Source: Streptomyces himalayensis subsp. himalayensis
GTDB lineage: Bacteria; Actinomycetota; Actinomycetes; Streptomycetales; Streptomycetaceae
Direction: 5' to 3'
Assembly (NCBI RefSeq): GCF_013778455.1
Contig: NZ_JACEHE010000014.1
Coordinates: 186,001-250,000 of the forward strand
DNA length: 64,000 bases
The notes below the pieces were generated by a model. That model was not told the DNA's origin and made no database searches. It saw only the letters and a program-made list of their open reading frames with translations. The position numbers and the translations under genes are program-made. How positions within the stretch are numbered: the stretch's first letter is position 1; each line of letters starts with the position of its first letter. Positions 43,346 through 51,211 of the stretch are shown here, piece after piece.

Positions 43346-44097
43346 TGCCCTCGACGTCTTCCTCTTCCGCTTCCGCGAAGCTCGAGCTCCTCCCCGCCGT
43401 GGACGTCCGCGATGGCCAGGCCGTCCGCCTCGTGCACGGCGAGTCCGGTACGGAGACCTCGTACGGCTCCCCGCTGGAGGCCGCCCTCGCCTGGCAGCGG
43501 TCCGGTGCCGAGTGGCTGCACCTCGTCGACCTGGACGCCGCGTTCGGCACGGGCGACAACCGCGAGCTGATCGCCGAGGTCGCCAAGGCCATGGACATCA
43601 AGGTCGAGCTGTCCGGCGGCATCCGCGACGACGACACGCTCGCCGCCGCCCTCGCCACCGGCTGCACCCGCGTGAACCTCGGCACGGCCGCCCTGGAGAC
43701 CCCCGAGTGGGTCGCCAAGGTCATCGCCGAGCACGGCGACAAGATCGCCGTCGGCCTCGACGTACGCGGCACGACCCTCCGGGGCCGCGGCTGGACCCGC
43801 GACGGCGGTGACCTCTACGAGACGCTGGAGCGCCTCAACAAGGAGGGCTGCGCGCGGTACGTGGTCACGGACATCGCGAAGGACGGCACCCTGCAGGGCC
43901 CGAACCTGGAGCTGCTGAAGAACGTGTGCGCGGCCACCGACCGCCCGGTCGTGGCCTCCGGCGGCGTCTCGTCCCTGGACGACCTGCGGGCGATCGCCGA
44001 GCTCGTCCCGCTGGGCGTCGAGGGCGCGATCGTGGGCAAGGCCCTGTACGCGAAGGCGTTCACGCTGGAAGAGGCCCTGGAGGCTGTGGCGTCATGA
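43345..44097 (+). CDS. priA: PriA, bifunctional HisA/TrpF isomerase
   Basis: A (beta-alpha)8 isomerase acting on both ProFAR (histidine) and PRA (tryptophan), typical of Actinobacteria. The 250-aa product has LLPAVDVRDGQAVRL (first catalytic Asp), ELSGGIRDDDTLAAALATG, KIAVGLDVRGTTLRGRGWTRDG (second catalytic Asp) and VASGGVSSLDDLRAI for phosphate binding. The dual role is assigned by lineage and because the trp genes seen here (E, C, M, B, A) include no trpF; TrpF activity is not proven by sequence. ATG 43345 overlaps the hisH stop by one base, and its own TGA overlaps the RidA ATG. Confidence 0.92.
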   Translation: MPSTSSSSASAKLELLPAVDVRDGQAVRLVHGESGTETSYGSPLEAALAWQRSGAEWLHLVDLDAAFGTGDNRELIAEVAKAMDIKVELSGGIRDDDTLAAALATGCTRVNLGTAALETPEWVAKVIAEHGDKIAVGLDVRGTTLRGRGWTRDGGDLYETLERLNKEGCARYVVTDIAKDGTLQGPNLELLKNVCAATDRPVVASGGVSSLDDLRAIAELVPLGVEGAIVGKALYAKAFTLEEALEAVAS

Positions 44098-44489
44098 CGT
44101 CCGATGCCGTGCGGCGCGTGCAGAGCGGAACGCCCTGGGAGGACTCCATGGGCTTCGCACGCGCCGTCGCGGCGGGCGACCGCGTCCTGGTCGCCGGCAC
44201 GACGTCCTTCAAGGGCAGCGTGCTGTACGGCGAGGGCGACCCGTACGAGCAGGCCAAGGTGGCCTTCTCGCACGCACTCGAAGCGATCGGCGAGTTCGGG
44301 CTCGGCATCGAGTCCGTGGTCCGTACGCGTATGTATCTGACCCATGCACGGGACGTCGACGAGGTGGGCCGGGCCCACAAGGAGCTCTTCGACTCCGTAC
44401 GCCCGGCCGCGACCATGCTGGTCGTGGAGGGTTTCGTCGACTCGCGCATCCTGGTCGAAGTAGAACTAGAAGCTTTCAGAGGAGCCTGA
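44094..44489 (+). CDS. RidA-family enamine/imine deaminase
   Basis: A 131-aa YjgF/YER057c/UK114 family member. RidA proteins hydrolyse reactive 2-aminoacrylate and related imines that damage PLP enzymes. Family blocks: GTPWEDSMGFARAVAAGDRVLVAGTT, GDPYEQAKVAFSHALEAI, VVRTRMYLTHARDVDEV (the conserved Arg) and PAATMLVVEGFVDSRILVEVE. It lies between priA (ATGA overlap) and hisF (4 bases), so it is co-expressed with histidine synthesis. It may protect HisC or handle an unstable aminated intermediate; that is inference. Confidence 0.9.
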   Translation: MTSDAVRRVQSGTPWEDSMGFARAVAAGDRVLVAGTTSFKGSVLYGEGDPYEQAKVAFSHALEAIGEFGLGIESVVRTRMYLTHARDVDEVGRAHKELFDSVRPAATMLVVEGFVDSRILVEVELEAFRGA

Positions 44490-44493
44490 GGCC

Positions 44494-45249
44494 ATGACCC
44501 TGGCGGTCCGAGTCATCCCCTGCCTGGACGTGGACAACGGCCGGGTCGTCAAGGGCGTGAACTTCCAGAACCTGCGCGACGCGGGCGACCCCGTCGAGAT
44601 GGCGAAGGTGTACGACGCCGAGGGCGCGGACGAGCTCACGTTCCTGGACATCACGGCGTCGTCGGGCAACCGCGAGACCACGTACGACGTGGTGCGCCGC
44701 ACCGCGGAACAGGTGTTCATCCCGCTCACCGTGGGCGGCGGTGTACGCACCCCCGAGGACGTCGACAAGCTGCTGCGCGCCGGCGCGGACAAGGTCGGCG
44801 TCAACACGGCGGCGATCGCCCGCCCGGACCTGATCCGCGAGATCGCCGAGCGGTTCGGCCGCCAGGTGCTGGTCCTGTCGGTGGACGCCCGCCGGACCCC
44901 GTCGGGGAGCTTCGAGGTGACGACGCACGGCGGCCGCAAGGGCACCGGCATCGACGCCGTCGAATGGGCCCACCGCGCGGCCGAACTCGGCGCGGGCGAG
45001 ATCCTGCTCAACTCGATGGACGCCGACGGCACGAAGGACGGCTACGACATCGAGATGATCGAGGCCGTCCGCAAGCACGTGACCGTCCCCGTCATCGCCT
45101 CCGGCGGCGCGGGCAAGCTCGCCGACTTCCCGCCGGCGATCGCGGCGGGCGCGGATGCGGTGCTGGCGGCGTCGGTGTTCCACTTCGGGGATCTGCGGAT
45201 CGGTGAGGTGAAGGAGACGTTGCGGGCGGCGGGGCACCCCGTGCGGTGA
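44494..45249 (+). CDS. hisF: Imidazole glycerol phosphate synthase, cyclase subunit
   Basis: TIM-barrel cyclase making imidazole glycerol phosphate and AICAR from PRFAR and ammonia. The 251-aa protein has VIPCLDVDNGRVVKGVNF (catalytic Asp), ELTFLDITASSGNRE, VGGGVRTPEDVDKLLRAGADK, EILLNSMDADGTKDGYD (second catalytic Asp) and IASGGAGKLADF for phosphate. The Shine-Dalgarno GAGGAGCC precedes ATG 44494. It is the last gene of the visible his operon; hisI lies 1.9 kb on, past an accessory patch. hisG and hisE are not in the window. Confidence 0.97.
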   Translation: MTLAVRVIPCLDVDNGRVVKGVNFQNLRDAGDPVEMAKVYDAEGADELTFLDITASSGNRETTYDVVRRTAEQVFIPLTVGGGVRTPEDVDKLLRAGADKVGVNTAAIARPDLIREIAERFGRQVLVLSVDARRTPSGSFEVTTHGGRKGTGIDAVEWAHRAAELGAGEILLNSMDADGTKDGYDIEMIEAVRKHVTVPVIASGGAGKLADFPPAIAAGADAVLAASVFHFGDLRIGEVKETLRAAGHPVR

Positions 45250-45328
45250 GGCAGGCGCAAACCGCCGCTTGCCGTGATGCATGCGCGGCACCTTGGTTGT
45301 GTACATCGCACACGGGAGGTGGTGCTCC

Positions 45329-45562
45329 ATGTCCGTCACGCAGATCGACCTGGACGAGGAGGCGCTGGCTGAGGCCATGCGGCTGATGGGCTCGACGAGC
45401 AAGCAGGACACGGTCAACGCGGCCCTGCGCGACTACGTGGCCCGGGTGCGTCGACTGGAGGCCGCAGAGAAGCTGGCCGCGCGTGGCGCCGCGGGCGAGT
45501 TCGACCAGGCAGCGGCGGCCCATGAGGCGGCCAAGGGCGCTCGGCGGGCGGCTTTCAAGTGA
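45329..45562 (+). CDS. VapB-like antitoxin without a toxin partner
   Basis: A 77-aa protein with an N-terminal ribbon-helix-helix (MSVTQIDLDEEALAEAMRLM, TSKQDTVNAALRDYVARV) and a charged Ala-rich C-terminus, as in type II VapB/DUF2191 antitoxins. The start is ATG 45329 after GGGAGGTGG. No vapC follows: a GTG at 45559, overlapping its stop as GTGA, is placed exactly as a coupled toxin start would be but reaches TGA after six codons (V-I-G-T-P-R). A TGTGTACATCGCACAC imperfect palindrome at about 45297-45312 could be its operator. Confidence 0.75.
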   Translation: MSVTQIDLDEEALAEAMRLMGSTSKQDTVNAALRDYVARVRRLEAAEKLAARGAAGEFDQAAAAHEAAKGARRAAFK

Positions 45563-45608
45563 TTGGAACCCCGCGCTGAATCGGCCGGTGGACGCCGGAA
45601 CCTGGGCT

Positions 45609-45636
45609 AGATATATTGTTGCTACCTCGTATATCT
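45609..45636 (+). promoter_or_regulatory. Probable vapBC operator/promoter
   Basis: AGATATA (45609-45615) and TATATCT (45630-45636) are perfect 7-base arms 14 bases apart in an AT-rich pocket unlike its surroundings. It lies 21 bases before the vapB start. This fits the usual negative autoregulation of type II toxin-antitoxin operons by the VapB-VapC complex. Confidence 0.6.
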
Positions 45637-45656
45637 CCGTGCCTGAGGAGGCTGGC

Positions 45657-45875
45657 ATGTCCAAGACGCTGGTGGACGTCGATGACCAGATGCTGGCCTT
45701 CGCACAGCAGCAGCTCGGTACGGCGACGAAGCGCGACACCATCAATCGAGCACTTTCCATAGCTGCCGCGATCAGCGCGGATGACCGCGCCCGCGCGCTG
45801 CGGTGGCTTCAGGACAACGCCGATCAGTTCCTCGACTTCGAGGTGCTCGAGGAGCGGGAGCGATCAGGCCTGTGA
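45657..45875 (+). CDS. vapB: VapB-type antitoxin
   Basis: A 72-aa type II antitoxin: N-terminal ribbon-helix-helix DNA-binding part (MSKTLVDVDDQMLAFAQQQL, ATKRDTINRALSIAA) and an acidic/aromatic C-terminal toxin-binding tail (WLQDNADQFLDFEVLEERER). It should neutralise the VapC encoded next and repress the operon through the AT-rich palindrome upstream. The start is ATG 45657 after TGAGGAGGC. Its stop overlaps the vapC GTG as GTGA, ensuring coupled translation. Symbol by family. Confidence 0.85.
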   Translation: MSKTLVDVDDQMLAFAQQQLGTATKRDTINRALSIAAAISADDRARALRWLQDNADQFLDFEVLEERERSGL

Positions 45876-46282
45876 GCTACCTTGCCGACACCTCGGCGGT
45901 CTGGCGGATGCTGCGGCGGCAGATCGGTGATCCCTGGCCCGAGCGAGTGGCCCGGGGACTCGTCTCCATCTGCCCGCCTGTTGAGTCCGAGCTGATGCCT
46001 GGTCTGCGGGCGGATCGGGATTACGAGCCGTTCTTCACCATGCTCGGTCGGACCTTCGGCTGGGTTCCCGCTCTTGAGGAGCCATGGCCGAAGGTGACCG
46101 CGGTCCAGCGCGATCTGGTGAGGATCGGCCATCATCGTGGGCCCTCGCCCATGGACATCCTCATCGCACTGACAGCCGAACAGCATCGTCTGACTCTGCT
46201 GCACGTGGACGACGACTTCGGTTCGATCGCCAAAGTGCGCCCGGACATCTCCATGATCCGGCTCCAGCCCCTGACCGGCTGA
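45872..46282 (+). CDS. vapC: VapC-type PIN-domain toxin
   Basis: A 136-aa PIN ribonuclease. The acidic Mg2+-binding residues are in place: Asp in YLADTSAVWR near residue 6, Glu in CPPVESELMPG, Asp in SPMDILIALTAEQH and Asp in LLHVDDDFGSIAK. VapC toxins cleave tRNA or 23S rRNA. The intact active site suggests a functional toxin; the target is unknown. The start is GTG 45872, overlapping vapB. The pair sits between hisF and the TIGR03085 gene, a place where Streptomyces core genes are otherwise continuous, so it is likely an acquired module. Confidence 0.87.
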   Translation: MSYLADTSAVWRMLRRQIGDPWPERVARGLVSICPPVESELMPGLRADRDYEPFFTMLGRTFGWVPALEEPWPKVTAVQRDLVRIGHHRGPSPMDILIALTAEQHRLTLLHVDDDFGSIAKVRPDISMIRLQPLTG

Positions 46283-46311
46283 AGGCCGCTCCAGGGACCC
46301 GGCAGGGCGGC

Positions 46312-46947
46312 TCAGATCCCCAGTTGCTTCGTCTCGTGCAGCTTCGCGATCGCGTCCTTGTCGCCCTCCAGCTCCACGTTCGCCGCCTCCTGGCGGCCGA
46401 ACGCGAACATCGTCAGCTCGCCCGGTTCCCCGGTGACCGTGACGACCGGAGTGCCGCGCTTGCCCACGGCCGTCTGGCCGTTCGGGCGGCGCAGGACCAG
46501 GCCCGACGTCGCACCGCGGCACAGGACGCGGGCCGAGCGCTCCAGGCGGGACCAGAGGGCGTCGGCGAAGACCGGGTCGAGCTCGCGCGGGGTCCAGTCG
46601 GGCTGGGCGCGGCGCACGTCCTCGGCGTGGACGTAGAACTCCACGGCGTTCGCCGCCTCGTCGATCTGCTTCAGCGCGAACGGCGAGAACCGCGGCGGAC
46701 CCGTGCGGATGAGCTGGATCAGTTCCTCGTACGGCTTGGCGGCGAACTCCGCCATCACCCGCTCCAGGCGGGGCGCCAGTGGTTTGATCAGGGCTCCGCC
46801 CGCCGCGTCCGGGCGGCGCTCGCGCACCACGACGTGCGCGGCGAGGTCACGGGTCTGCCATCCCTCGCAGAGGGTGGGCGCCTCGGGCCCCGCCGCCTCC
46901 AACAGGTCGGCGAGGAGCAGTCGTTCGCGCTTGGCATGGGTCGACAT
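46312..46947 (-). CDS. TIGR03085-family metal-binding protein (DinB/MDMPI-like)
   Basis: A 211-aa protein of the mycothiol-dependent maleylpyruvate isomerase N-terminal/DinB-like four-helix group, TIGR03085 type. It has RLLLADLLEAAGPEAPTLCEGWQTRDLAAHVVVRERRP with a conserved His, NAVEFYVHAEDVRRAQPDW with the second and third metal residues (E, H, D), and a C-terminal sterol-carrier-like half ending in TMFAFGRQEAANVELEGD. Function unknown; relatives use mycothiol as cofactor. ATG 46947 is chosen; longer forms of the frame cross the hisI promoter. It is on the opposite strand to hisI. Confidence 0.85.
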   Translation of the reverse strand: MSTHAKRERLLLADLLEAAGPEAPTLCEGWQTRDLAAHVVVRERRPDAAGGALIKPLAPRLERVMAEFAAKPYEELIQLIRTGPPRFSPFALKQIDEAANAVEFYVHAEDVRRAQPDWTPRELDPVFADALWSRLERSARVLCRGATSGLVLRRPNGQTAVGKRGTPVVTVTGEPGELTMFAFGRQEAANVELEGDKDAIAKLHETKQLGI

Positions 46948-47140
46948 GGGGCCAAGGGTACGGCCGCGCCCCGGTGCCTGCCACGGTACCGGGGCCGTGC
47001 GGGCGCGCGCCTGGGCGGCGGGGCACGCGCGCGTGGGCCGATGCAGCCGTGTGCGCGGACCGTCATCTGCCCCGCCCGCGGGCTGTCCACCGGGCGGACG
47101 GCGCGCCGCGTTGTCGTACCCATCCCGCACAATGGCACCC

Positions 47141-47506
47141 ATGAGCAGCACGCCCCCTCCCAGCAGCCTGGACCCGGAGATCGCCGCGCGCCTCAAGCGC
47201 AGCGCGGACGGGCTCCTGCCCGCCATCGCCCAGCAGTACGACACCGGTGAGGTGCTGATGCTCGGCTGGATGGACGACGAGGCGCTGCACCGCACGCTCA
47301 CCACGGGGCGGTGCACGTACTGGTCGCGCAGCCGCCAGGAGTACTGGGTCAAGGGCGACACGTCCGGACACTTCCAGCACGTCAAGTCCGTCGCCCTCGA
47401 CTGCGACGCCGACACCGTGCTCGTGAAGGTCGACCAGGTCGGCGCCGCCTGTCACACGGGCGCCCGTACGTGCTTCGACGCCGATGTCCTCCCTCTGAGT
47501 CAGTAA
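47141..47506 (+). CDS. hisI: Phosphoribosyl-AMP cyclohydrolase
   Basis: Third step of histidine synthesis, opening the adenine ring of PR-AMP. The 121-aa monofunctional enzyme has EVLMLGWMDDEALHRTL, CTYWSRSRQEYWVKGDTSGH, and the metal-binding CDADTVLVKVDQVGAACHTG...CF. There is no HisE domain. ATG 47141 is preferred; ATG 47132 is in frame three codons upstream. trpE follows after 11 bases, so the two are co-transcribed, tying a histidine gene to tryptophan entry. Confidence 0.94.
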   Translation: MSSTPPPSSLDPEIAARLKRSADGLLPAIAQQYDTGEVLMLGWMDDEALHRTLTTGRCTYWSRSRQEYWVKGDTSGHFQHVKSVALDCDADTVLVKVDQVGAACHTGARTCFDADVLPLSQ

Positions 47507-47517
47507 GGTCGGCCGCC

Positions 47518-49011
47518 ATGGACCTCGAGACGTTCCGCAAGCTGGCCACCGACCGCCGCGTGATCCCCGTCAGCCGCAAGCTGCTCGCGGACGGTGACAC
47601 ACCCGTCGGGCTGTACCGCAAGCTCACCGCCGAGCGCCCCGGCACCTTCCTGCTGGAGTCCGCGGAGAACGGCCGCTCCTGGTCCCGCTACTCCTTCGTG
47701 GGCGTACGCAGCGCCGCCACGCTCACCGAGCGCGACGGGCAGGCGCACTGGCTCGGCGCCCCGCCGGTCGGCGTACCGGTCGAGGGCGACCCGCTCGCCG
47801 CCCTGCGCGCCACCGTCGAGGCGCTGCACACGCCGCACGATCTGGGCGCCGGAATGCCGCCGTTCACCGGCGGGATGGTGGGCTACCTCGGGTACGACAT
47901 CGTGCGCCGCCTGGAGAAGATCGGCCCCGGCGAGCACGACGATCTGAAGCTGCCCGAGCTGACCATGCTGCTCACCAGCGATCTGGCCGTGCTGGACCAC
48001 TGGGACGGCACCGTCATGCTCATCGCCAACGCGATCAACCACAACGACCTCGACACGGGGGTCGACGAGGCCTACGCGGACGCGGTGGCCCGCCTCGACG
48101 CCATGGAGGCGGACCTCTCCCGGCCGATCGCCCAGCCCCCGGCGGCGCTCCCGCCGTCCGAGCTGCCGGAGTTCACCGCGCTGTGGGGCGGGCCGGACTT
48201 CCAGGACGCCGTCGAGGACATCAAGGAGCGCATCCGCGCGGGCGAGGCCTTCCAGGTCGTACCCTCGCAGCGGTTCGAAACCCCGTGCACGGCAAGCGCG
48301 TTGGACGTCTACCGCGTACTGCGGGCGACCAACCCCTCGCCGTACATGTACCTCTTCCGTTTCGAGGGCTTCGACGTCGTCGGGTCCAGCCCGGAGGCCC
48401 TGGTGAAGGTCGAGGAAGGGCGGGCGATGGTGCACCCCATCGCCGGGACCCGGCCGCGCGGTGCCACGCCGCAGGAGGACCAGGCGCTCGCCGACGAGCT
48501 GCTCGCCGACCCCAAGGAGCGCGCCGAGCATCTGATGCTCGTCGACCTCGGGCGCAACGACCTCGGCCGGGTGTGCGAGCCCGGCTCGGTGGAGGTCGTC
48601 GACTTCATGTCCATCGAGCGGTACTCGCACGTGATGCACATCGTGTCGACCGTGACTGGACAGATCGCGGAGGGGCGTACGGCCTTCGACGTCCTGACGG
48701 CTTGCTTCCCCGCGGGCACCCTGTCGGGCGCGCCCAAGCCCCGCGCGATGCAGATCATCGACGAGCTCGAGCCCGCGCGCCGCGGCCTCTACGGCGGCTG
48801 CGTCGGCTATCTCGACTTCGCCGGCGACTCCGACACGGCCATCGCCATCCGCACGGCGCTCCTTCGCGACGGCACGGCGTACGTCCAGGCGGGCGCCGGC
48901 ATCGTCGCCGACTCCGACCCGCTCGCCGAGGACACGGAGTGCCGCAACAAGGCGGCGGCGGTGCTGCGAGCGGTCCACACGGCGAACCGGCTGGACACGG
49001 CTGTTTCGTAG
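47518..49011 (+). CDS. trpE: Anthranilate synthase component I
   Basis: Chorismate plus ammonia to anthranilate. The 497-aa protein has the Trp-binding N-terminal domain, with LLESAENGRSWSRYSFVG, and the chorismate-binding domain: AFQVVPSQRFE, NPSPYMYLFRFEGFDVVGSSPE, PIAGTRPRGATPQEDQAL, HLMLVDLGRNDLGRVCEPGS, SHVMHIVSTVTG and PAGTLSGAPKPRAMQIIDELE. No TrpG domain is fused and no trpG lies nearby. LLES is the feedback-site motif, so Trp inhibition is expected. The start is ATG 47518, 11 bases after hisI; no leader peptide or attenuator fits in the gap. Confidence 0.96.
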   Translation: MDLETFRKLATDRRVIPVSRKLLADGDTPVGLYRKLTAERPGTFLLESAENGRSWSRYSFVGVRSAATLTERDGQAHWLGAPPVGVPVEGDPLAALRATVEALHTPHDLGAGMPPFTGGMVGYLGYDIVRRLEKIGPGEHDDLKLPELTMLLTSDLAVLDHWDGTVMLIANAINHNDLDTGVDEAYADAVARLDAMEADLSRPIAQPPAALPPSELPEFTALWGGPDFQDAVEDIKERIRAGEAFQVVPSQRFETPCTASALDVYRVLRATNPSPYMYLFRFEGFDVVGSSPEALVKVEEGRAMVHPIAGTRPRGATPQEDQALADELLADPKERAEHLMLVDLGRNDLGRVCEPGSVEVVDFMSIERYSHVMHIVSTVTGQIAEGRTAFDVLTACFPAGTLSGAPKPRAMQIIDELEPARRGLYGGCVGYLDFAGDSDTAIAIRTALLRDGTAYVQAGAGIVADSDPLAEDTECRNKAAAVLRAVHTANRLDTAVS

Positions 49012-49126
49012 GGTGCCGCCGCTGTGAGCGGGAGGCGCGCGGCGCTGACCCTGTTGGGCGCGGCACCGGCAGGGGTGCGGCACCCCGCCCCGTCGGGCAC
49101 CGATGGGCGTGGGGGATAGTGGACGG

Positions 49127-49783
49127 GTGACTTCTGCAGCAGTTCCCCAGCCCCGTCGCGAAGGCCGTGAAGGGGCGTCCGCGACCTCCGCCGCCCGCAG
49201 CGGCCGCCGCAGCCTCGCAGCCGCCCTGCTGCTGGGGGCCGTCGGCGCGGCTGTCGTGCTGCTCGCCTCCCGGCAGGAGTGGGCCGGGGGCACGGCCTCC
49301 GTCGCGGGCGGTGACTTCCCGCTGACGGCCAAGGGCAGCGACGTCACCGGCGTACCGGCCGCGTTCGCGATAGTGGGCCTCGCCGCCCTCGTCGCGGTCT
49401 TCGCGGTGCGCCGCGCGGGCCGCGTGCTCGTCTCGGCCCTCCTCGCGCTCTCCGGCGCGGGCACCGTCGCCGCGGGCGTGCTCGGTGCCGGCGACGGCTC
49501 GGCACTCGACGAGAAGGCCGCCGAGGTGTCCGGCAACACCGCCGCCACCGTGGATGCGCTGACCCACACCGCATGGCCCTACGTGGCGGCCGCCGGCGGT
49601 GCACTCCTGCTCCTCGCGGGCCTGCTCGCCCTGCGCTACGGCCGCGGCTGGCCCGCCATGTCCGGCCGGTACGAGCGCGACGGCACGCCCCGTCCCCGTA
49701 AGGCCCCGGTCGTCGACCCCGACCGGCCCGAGGACCTCTGGAAGGCCCTCGACCGCGGTGAGGACCCGACCCGCGAGGCATGA
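49127..49783 (+). CDS. Trp-region conserved membrane protein (TIGR02234 family)
   Basis: A 218-aa protein of the family 'trp region conserved hypothetical membrane protein'. It has four helices: SLAAALLLGAVGAAVVLLAS, AAFAIVGLAALVAVFAV, RVLVSALLALSGAGTVAAGVL and WPYVAAAGGALLLLAGLLALRY, with a RQEWA loop after the first. A C-terminal cytoplasmic tail ends DRPEDLWKALDRGEDPTREA, the family's recognisable end. Function unknown; the family is found almost only beside trp genes of Actinobacteria. GTG 49127 is preferred over an upstream in-frame start at 49103. Confidence 0.85.
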   Translation: MTSAAVPQPRREGREGASATSAARSGRRSLAAALLLGAVGAAVVLLASRQEWAGGTASVAGGDFPLTAKGSDVTGVPAAFAIVGLAALVAVFAVRRAGRVLVSALLALSGAGTVAAGVLGAGDGSALDEKAAEVSGNTAATVDALTHTAWPYVAAAGGALLLLAGLLALRYGRGWPAMSGRYERDGTPRPRKAPVVDPDRPEDLWKALDRGEDPTREA

Positions 49784-50087
49784 ACCCGGTCGGACCCGGG
49801 CCGGACCGGACCGGACCTGTGCGGCTTGAATCCGGGGCGGGCCTGACCAGTGAGGGATGAACCCAGGTCCGGGTCCGGGGCCGGGACCGGACCCGAGACC
49901 GTTCCCGTGGCCGGAAGTCCCTGGGCTCTGAGGTCTTCGGGCCCGGCGGTCCGGGACCCCCGCGGCTCAGGCATATGTGCGAGTACGGGAGAATGGGTTC
50001 CGAGCGTCCGGCTCACCACCGCGTAGCACGTCACGCACACAGCCGCGTATCGCGCACACAGCAACGAGAGCAACGAGGAGCAAAGCA
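49784..50087 (+). other. Spacer before the HGxxPAAW gene
   Basis: A 304-base spacer with no credible gene. Its first half is built from CGGACC/GGTCCG-type short repeats (about 49790-49900) able to form many alternative hairpins, probably including the terminator of the TIGR02234 gene. The second half is less repetitive. GAGAAT at 49989-49994 could be a -10 element, and an AGAGCAACGAGGAGC purine-rich ribosome site precedes the next ATG. Confidence 0.4.
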
Positions 50088-50315
50088 ATGGCGGGCAGCC
50101 ACGGACACGGACACACCCCGGCCGCGTGGACCGGTGTCATCATCGCCTTCATCGGTTTCTGCGTCGCGGGTGCCTTCATGGTCATGGCCAACCCGCTGGG
50201 CTTCTGGGCCGGCATGGTGATCATCGGCGCCGGTGCGATCGTCGGCGGCGCCATGAGCGCGGCCGGCCTGGGCCAGAAGCGGCCGCAGCCCCAGGCCGCA
50301 CGGGCCGAGAGCTGA
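50088..50315 (+). CDS. HGxxPAAW family small membrane protein
   Basis: A 75-aa protein with an N-terminal GHGHTPAAWTG, the family's namesake motif, then two membrane helices (VIIAFIGFCVAGAFMVMA and FWAGMVIIGAGAIVGGAMSAAG) and a short basic tail. The His-rich start might bind metal. The family is conserved in Actinobacteria near trp genes; its function is unknown. ATG 50088 has GAGGAGC about 9 bases upstream. A strong terminator follows, so it is probably expressed separately from trpC. Confidence 0.85.
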   Translation: MAGSHGHGHTPAAWTGVIIAFIGFCVAGAFMVMANPLGFWAGMVIIGAGAIVGGAMSAAGLGQKRPQPQAARAES

Positions 50316-50348
50316 CGCTCCCTGATTCTCCGCATCGAGAAATCTCCG

Positions 50349-50395
50349 CACGAAGGAGGCGGTACCGGCTCCGCGCCGGCGCCGCCTCCTTCGTG
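50349..50395 (+). terminator. Terminator after the HGxxPAAW gene
   Basis: CACGAAGGAGGCGG (50349-50362) and CCGCCTCCTTCGTG (50382-50395) are perfect 14-base arms; the loop holds a smaller CCGGC/GCCGG stem. It lies 34 bases after the stop. Confidence 0.85.
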
Positions 50396-50473
50396 TACCG
50401 GTGTCTACCGGCTGAGCCGACGAGGATGCACTCCGGCGGGCGAGCCTGCCTCGCTCCAGGGGACAATGCCCGC

Positions 50474-51211
50474 GTGAACCCCGAACCCCGGAGCACACCG
50501 CCCACCGGCCATGCCGCGTCCGCCGGTCACGCCGCGCCCGCCGGTCACGCCGCGCCCGCCGGCCATGCCGCGCCCGCCGGTCATGCCGCGTCCACCGCTC
50601 ACGCCGCGCCCACCGGCCATGCCGCGCCCACCGGTCATGCCGCGTCCACCGCTCACGCCGCGCCCACCGGCCATGACGCCCCCGCGGGCCGTGGTGTGCC
50701 GCCCGGCCACGTGGGCGCAGCAGGTCACACCACCCCGGCTACATTCAGCCCGACCGCCTCCACCCCGGCGACCCCCATTCCGGCCCCTCGCCCGCAGGAC
50801 GCCCCCTCACCGGCCACCCCCCTCCGGCGCCTGCTCGTGCCCGTCGGTGTGCTCGGTTCGGTTGTCGCCGTGTTCGCCTACGTCGGTGTGGTCGATCCCA
50901 ATGAGCCCGGGCACTACCCGGTCTGTCCGCTGTTCCGGTTCACCGGCATCTACTGCCCCGGCTGCGGTGGTCTGCGGAGTGCGCACGCGTTCGCGCAGGG
51001 CGACTTCGCGACCGCTTTCGGCGACAACGCACTGGCCGTCGCCGGCTACGTGCTCTTCGCCGTGCTGTGGGTGGTCTGGGCCGTCAGGGTGGTGCGGGGG
51101 CGGCCGGCGCGGATCGATCTCCGGCCGGTGCAGCTCTGGGGGATCGGTGTGCTGGTCCTGGCGTTCACGGTTGTCCGAAACCTGCCCTTCGGTGGCTGGC
51201 TGCGCCCTTGA
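50474..51211 (+). CDS. DUF2752 membrane protein with pentapeptide-repeat N-terminus
   Basis: A 245-aa protein. The C-terminal half is DUF2752: a helix (LVPVGVLGSVVAVFAYVGV), the cysteine motif CPLFRFTGIYCPGCGGLRSAHAFAQGD, then helices ALAVAGYVLFAVLWVVWAV and LWGIGVLVLAFTVVRNLPF. The N-terminal ~95 residues are low complexity: about a dozen GHAA(P/S)(A/T) pentads from a 15-base tandem repeat, then a P/T-rich linker. GTG 50474 opens the repeat; an internal start cannot be excluded. Function unknown; the Cys motif may bind metal or form disulfides. It lies directly before trpC. Confidence 0.8.
   Translation: MNPEPRSTPPTGHAASAGHAAPAGHAAPAGHAAPAGHAASTAHAAPTGHAAPTGHAASTAHAAPTGHDAPAGRGVPPGHVGAAGHTTPATFSPTASTPATPIPAPRPQDAPSPATPLRRLLVPVGVLGSVVAVFAYVGVVDPNEPGHYPVCPLFRFTGIYCPGCGGLRSAHAFAQGDFATAFGDNALAVAGYVLFAVLWVVWAVRVVRGRPARIDLRPVQLWGIGVLVLAFTVVRNLPFGGWLRP
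50504..50695 (+). repeat. 15-base tandem repeat coding GHAAP-type pentads
   Basis: Unit close to GCCGGTCACGCCGCG, about 12 copies, always in frame with the DUF2752 gene. Inside it, a longer block (GHAASTAHAAPTGHAAPT) is duplicated, so expansion happened at two levels. Confidence 0.8.
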
